Assembly (NCBI GenBank): GCA_010024485.1
Contig: RGGX01000044.1
Location: forward strand, 1-8,857
Source: Actinomycetota bacterium
GTDB taxonomy: Bacteria; Actinomycetota; Acidimicrobiia; Acidimicrobiales; Ilumatobacteraceae
Direction: 5' to 3'
Length of the DNA stretch: 8,857 nucleotides
Below are positions 6,500-8,857 of the stretch, piece after piece. The position numbers and the translations under genes are program-made. A model generated the notes under the pieces. That model was given only the letters and a program-made list of their open reading frames with translations, ran no database searches and was not told where the DNA came from. Each line of letters begins with the position of its first letter. Within the stretch, counting starts at the first letter, position 1.

Positions 6500-7167
6500 G
6501 GGTTCTCCGCCTCCTCGTCTTCATCTTCGGCGGGCATCGGTTCCACATCGACGATGCCGGGCCAGGGCTTCACCATTCGCGAGAGCAACGGGAAGTCCTT
6601 GCGGAGCGGATACCCCTCGAAGTCACCGGGGAGGTACATGTTGCGGAGATCGGGGTGTCCGGCGAATCCGATGCCGAACATCTCGTGGGTCTCGCGCTCG
6701 TGCCAGTTGGCACCGGCGTAGACCGGGATCCACGACTCGACGACCATCGAGTCGTCGACATCGGCCTTGACGGTGACCCCGACATGCCGACGAAGGTCGG
6801 ACACCCGGGCGAGCATCTGGAAGCGGCTCGAGCCACCCGCGTACCCCTGGGTCATCTCGGCGGGGCCGTCGTCCTCGGCCTCGTCGGGCTCAGCGGAGGG
6901 GTCGTCCTCACCACGGCCGAACGGCGACGGGAGCCAGTCGATGGCGGAGAGGAAGCAGAAGTAGTCGAAACCCTGGTCGCGGAGGGCCTGGCCGGTTTGA
7001 CGCCAGGCCTCTGCCGAGACTCGAACCCAGAGATCGTCGTTCGGGACGAGATGGACCTCGAGGAGGTCATCGCCGATCGCCGCGCGGAGCGACTCCACGA
7101 TCGACTCCCGGAGGGTGTCGGAGGCCAGCGCGGTCGGTTCGGACTGGGTGTCGGTGGTGTCACTCAA
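6496..7167 (-). CDS. nuoC: NADH-quinone oxidoreductase subunit C (NuoC)
   Basis: NuoC (30-kDa homologue) is a peripheral-arm subunit that packs against NuoD. The 223-residue protein has the 30-kDa signature at 155-176 (WHERETHEMFGIGFAGHPDL begins it), followed by LPGDFEGYPLRKDFPL. The N-terminal domain has the expected FDYFCFLSAIDWLP (67-80). A low-complexity acidic insert at about 85-105 (EDDPSAEPDEAEDD core) separates that segment from the rest of the domain, and the C-terminus is also acidic (AEDEDEEAENP). The start is TTG at 7167, overlapping the end of nuoB by 8 nt; GGGGG at 7180-7176 lies eight bases upstream. GTG at 7176 is the alternative and would add three residues. NuoC is separate from NuoD, unlike the E. 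coli NuoCD fusion. Confidence 0.94.
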   Translation of the reverse strand: MSDTTDTQSEPTALASDTLRESIVESLRAAIGDDLLEVHLVPNDDLWVRVSAEAWRQTGQALRDQGFDYFCFLSAIDWLPSPFGRGEDDPSAEPDEAEDDGPAEMTQGYAGGSSRFQMLARVSDLRRHVGVTVKADVDDSMVVESWIPVYAGANWHERETHEMFGIGFAGHPDLRNMYLPGDFEGYPLRKDFPLLSRMVKPWPGIVDVEPMPAEDEDEEAENP

Positions 7168-7708
7168 CGGGCCCACCCCCGACCACGATCGGCTCAGCCT
7201 CGGCGCGCTGCAGCGGGGTGAACTCCTCACCGCGCCACTTCGCGCCCATGTCCTCGTTCTTGATGCGCTGCTGGAGCAGGACCACTCCCTCGAGCAGGGC
7301 CTCGGGCCGCGGTGGGCACCCCGGCACGTAGACATCGACCGGGATGATCTGGTCGACACCCTTGGTCACCGAGTAGGAGTCCCAGTAGGGGCCTCCGCAG
7401 TTGGCGCACGAGCCCATCGAGATCACGTACTTGGGTTCGGGCATCTGCTCGTAGAGCCGCTTGATGGCCGGGGCCATCTTGTCGGTCACCGTTCCCGAGA
7501 TCACCACGAGGTCGGCCTGGCGTGGGCTGGCCGGGAGTGGGATGACCCCGAGGCGCATGACGTCGTACCGGGGCGAACCGAAGGCGGCGCCCATCTCGAT
7601 GGCGCAGCAGGCGAGGCCCCACTGGTAGACCCACATTGAGTAGGACCGGCCGAGGTTCAGGAGCTTCGTGAGCGGCGACGGCATGCGCCCGCGGTCGACT
7701 AGACCCAT
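7160..7708 (-). CDS. nuoB: NADH-quinone oxidoreductase subunit B (NuoB), cluster N2 subunit
   Basis: NuoB (PSST homologue) holds [4Fe-4S] cluster N2, the immediate electron donor to quinone. All four ligand positions are visible in the 182-residue protein: Cys34-Cys35 (GLACCAIEM), Cys101 (MGSCANCGG) and Cys131 (VPGCPPRPE). An extra Cys104 lies beside Cys101. The segment SPRQADLVVISGTVTDKMAP is typical. The wording GGPYWDSYSVTKGVDQIIPV resembles, from memory, EFG-less actinobacterial clusters more than standard actinobacterial NuoB. I chose ATG at 7708, overlapping the nuoA TAG by 10 nt, because it gives the common MGL opening; ATG 7684 (MPSPLTK) is possible and would remove eight residues. 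A further in-frame extension to 7819 lies inside nuoA and is not family-like. Confidence 0.96.
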   Translation of the reverse strand: MGLVDRGRMPSPLTKLLNLGRSYSMWVYQWGLACCAIEMGAAFGSPRYDVMRLGVIPLPASPRQADLVVISGTVTDKMAPAIKRLYEQMPEPKYVISMGSCANCGGPYWDSYSVTKGVDQIIPVDVYVPGCPPRPEALLEGVVLLQQRIKNEDMGAKWRGEEFTPLQRAEAEPIVVGGGPVE

Positions 7709-8064
7709 CGGAGGAGACCCCGCTTCCACGCGTAGACCAGTCCATCGAGCAGCAGCACGATGAACGCGAGCATCGTGATCAGACCGAAGGCGCCGTAGCG
7801 CTCGATCGAGGCAGCCCACGGGAAGATGAACACGGCCTCGACATCGAAGATGACGAAGAGCAGGGCGAACACGTAGTAGCGGACCTGGCTCTGCGACCAG
7901 CCCATGCCGACCGGATCGACGCCGGACTCATAGGCGATCAGCTTCTCGCGAGTGGGCCTCGACGGGCGCACAGCAGAGGCCAGACCGAGCAGGAGACCGG
8001 CAACGAGAATCGCCGCCAGGCCGAACCAGACGACGTTCAGGTAATCGCGCAGGAACAGCGACAT
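7699..8064 (-). CDS. nuoA: NADH-quinone oxidoreductase subunit A (NuoA), first gene of the operon
   Basis: NuoA (ND3 homologue) is a three-helix membrane subunit whose first loop lies near the quinone site. The 121-residue protein is of usual length. It has the conserved loop YESGVDPVG (45-53) and the second-helix signature RYYVFALLFVIFDVEAVFIF (62-81) with Asp74 and Glu76. Helices lie at about 11-31, 63-83 and 91-112. ATG at 8064 gives a standard N-terminus. The GGCGGA upstream is only two bases from the ATG, so no well-placed ribosome binding site is obvious. The gene lies 55 nt downstream of the aldehyde dehydrogenase stop and its own stop overlaps nuoB. No strong promoter is visible in the gap, so co-transcription with the upstream gene is possible. 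Confidence 0.96.
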   Translation of the reverse strand: MSLFLRDYLNVVWFGLAAILVAGLLLGLASAVRPSRPTREKLIAYESGVDPVGMGWSQSQVRYYVFALLFVIFDVEAVFIFPWAASIERYGAFGLITMLAFIVLLLDGLVYAWKRGLLRWV

Positions 8065-8119
8065 CGTCCGCCGAGGCTACCAGCCGCTTCCGAGCGAGTC
8101 CCAAACCCTCGAAGGGGTA

Positions 8120-8857
8120 TCAGATGGCGAATCCGCCGAGTTTCGTCTCGAGGTATTCCTCGATCCCGTCGTGGCTCCCCTCGCGGCCGATACCGGAGTC
8201 CTTCATGCCTCCGAAGGGGGCCGACGCAGCCGTCGGATTGACGTCGTTCACGCCGACGATGCCGAACCGGAGCCCCTCGAAGGCCCGGATCGCCGTGGAC
8301 AGGTCGCGGGTGTAGACGTAGGCGGCGAGGCCGTAGTCGGTGTCGTTCGCCAACTCGACCACCTCGTCGACGTCGCCGTAGGTGATGACCGGCGCGACCG
8401 GTCCGAAGGTCTCCTCGCGGTAGATCGCCATGGAGTCATCGACCCCGGTCAGCAGGGTCGGCGCGAAGAAGTGGCCGGCGGCGAACTCGCCCTCGTCGAG
8501 CCGGTGGCCACCGACCACCGCGGCGGCACCCTTGGCCACAGCGTCGTCGACCTGGGCCTCGACCTTCGCGACGGCCGCCTCGTTCACAAGCGGGCCGACG
8601 CCGACACCGTCGGCGAACCCGTTGCCGGCCCGCACCGCCCCGACGCGCTCGGTCATCGTGGAGATGAAGGCATCAGCGTGGGTCTCGGCGACGTACATGC
8701 GGTTCGGGCTGATGCAGGCCTGTCCGGCGTTGAGGAACTTGAGCGCCGCGGCGCCCTTGGCGGCTCGCACCGGATCGGCATCGGGGAACACGATGAACGG
8801 GGCGTGGCCGCCGAGTTCGACCGAGACGCGCTTGAGGTTGCCCGCGGCGACCCCGGC
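8120..8857 (-). CDS. Aldehyde dehydrogenase family protein, succinate-semialdehyde dehydrogenase-like, C-terminal half (cut by window edge)
   Basis: This is the C-terminal 245 residues of an NAD(P)-dependent aldehyde dehydrogenase; the frame is open from base 8857 to TGA at 8120, and the N-terminal NAD-binding half lies outside the window. Visible catalytic features, numbered within the fragment, are Glu14 in VELGG (general base), Cys48 in NAGQACISPNR (nucleophile), EETFGPVAPV (148-157) and PFGGMKDSGIGREG (214-227), ending GIEEYLETKLGGFAI. The SGIGREG...GIEEYLETK ending is typical of GabD-like succinate-semialdehyde dehydrogenases, which oxidise succinate semialdehyde to succinate. The CISPNR wording rather than CVCANR means the redox-switch Cys pair of some GabD proteins is absent. 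Substrate is therefore likely but not proven. A GTG at 8791 is an internal valine codon, not a start. The gene points toward nuoA on the same strand. Confidence 0.92.
   Translation of the reverse strand, partial: AGVAAGNLKRVSVELGGHAPFIVFPDADPVRAAKGAAALKFLNAGQACISPNRMYVAETHADAFISTMTERVGAVRAGNGFADGVGVGPLVNEAAVAKVEAQVDDAVAKGAAAVVGGHRLDEGEFAAGHFFAPTLLTGVDDSMAIYREETFGPVAPVITYGDVDEVVELANDTDYGLAAYVYTRDLSTAIRAFEGLRFGIVGVNDVNPTAASAPFGGMKDSGIGREGSHDGIEEYLETKLGGFAI

Noticed and set aside
8066..8105. Possible sigma-70-like promoter upstream of nuoA (TTGGGA, then GGTAGC after 17 nt)
   Set aside because: The -10 element matches the consensus poorly, and such matches are common by chance in high-GC sequence.
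8101..8116. Possible terminator hairpin between the aldehyde dehydrogenase and nuoA
   Set aside because: The minus-strand hairpin CCCT-TCG-AGGG has only a 4-bp stem and is not followed by a real T run.
8120..8791. Complete small aldehyde dehydrogenase starting at GTG 8791
   Set aside because: The frame continues open to the window edge with the conserved VELGG motif upstream of this codon, so the GTG is an internal valine and the gene is cut by the edge.

Overview
The window is high-GC bacterial DNA in which every convincing gene lies on the minus strand. Most of it (about 1-8064) is one tightly packed operon for a proton-pumping respiratory complex I (NADH-quinone oxidoreductase type). In transcription order the genes are nuoA, nuoB, nuoC, nuoD, nuoH, nuoI, nuoJ, nuoK, nuoL and the first 179 codons of nuoM, which runs off the left edge; nuoN would be expected next. 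At the right edge, upstream of nuoA on the same strand, is the C-terminal half of an aldehyde dehydrogenase that resembles succinate-semialdehyde dehydrogenases.

The main architectural point is that nuoE, nuoF and nuoG, which encode the NADH-oxidising module, are absent. nuoD runs straight into nuoH with overlapping stop and start codons, so this locus encodes only the Q module (B, C, D, I) and the membrane arm (A, H, J, K, L, M). From memory, the wording of the NuoB and NuoI motifs (GSCANCGGPYWDSYSVTKGV in NuoB; CPDWCIYIEAHK and CMYCGICVEVCP in NuoI) resembles the second, EFG-less nuo clusters of actinobacteria. The high GC, GTG/TTG starts and these motifs suggest an actinobacterium, possibly an acidimicrobial lineage; this placement is inference. 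The electron donor cannot be read from the window.

The genes are translationally coupled. Most junctions are ATGA, GTGA or TTGA overlaps or longer overlaps, and the two gaps inside the operon are 5 nt (nuoJ-nuoK) and 22 nt (nuoL-nuoM). Only 55 nt separate the aldehyde dehydrogenase from nuoA, and I see no convincing terminator or promoter there. No stretch over 300 bases lacks a gene. I see no tRNA, rRNA, CRISPR array, insertion sequence or attachment site.

Points that stand out are: (1) a one-base frameshift at a short G run in nuoD that splits an otherwise intact gene; (2) Trp in NuoD where the quinone-headgroup Tyr of complex I normally sits; (3) Ile in NuoH at a normally conserved Glu of the E-channel; (4) a 39-residue loop in NuoL with 14 His and 11 Asp, built partly by a 27-bp tandem duplication; and (5) an extra segment in NuoL, probably periplasmic, carrying a Cys pair.
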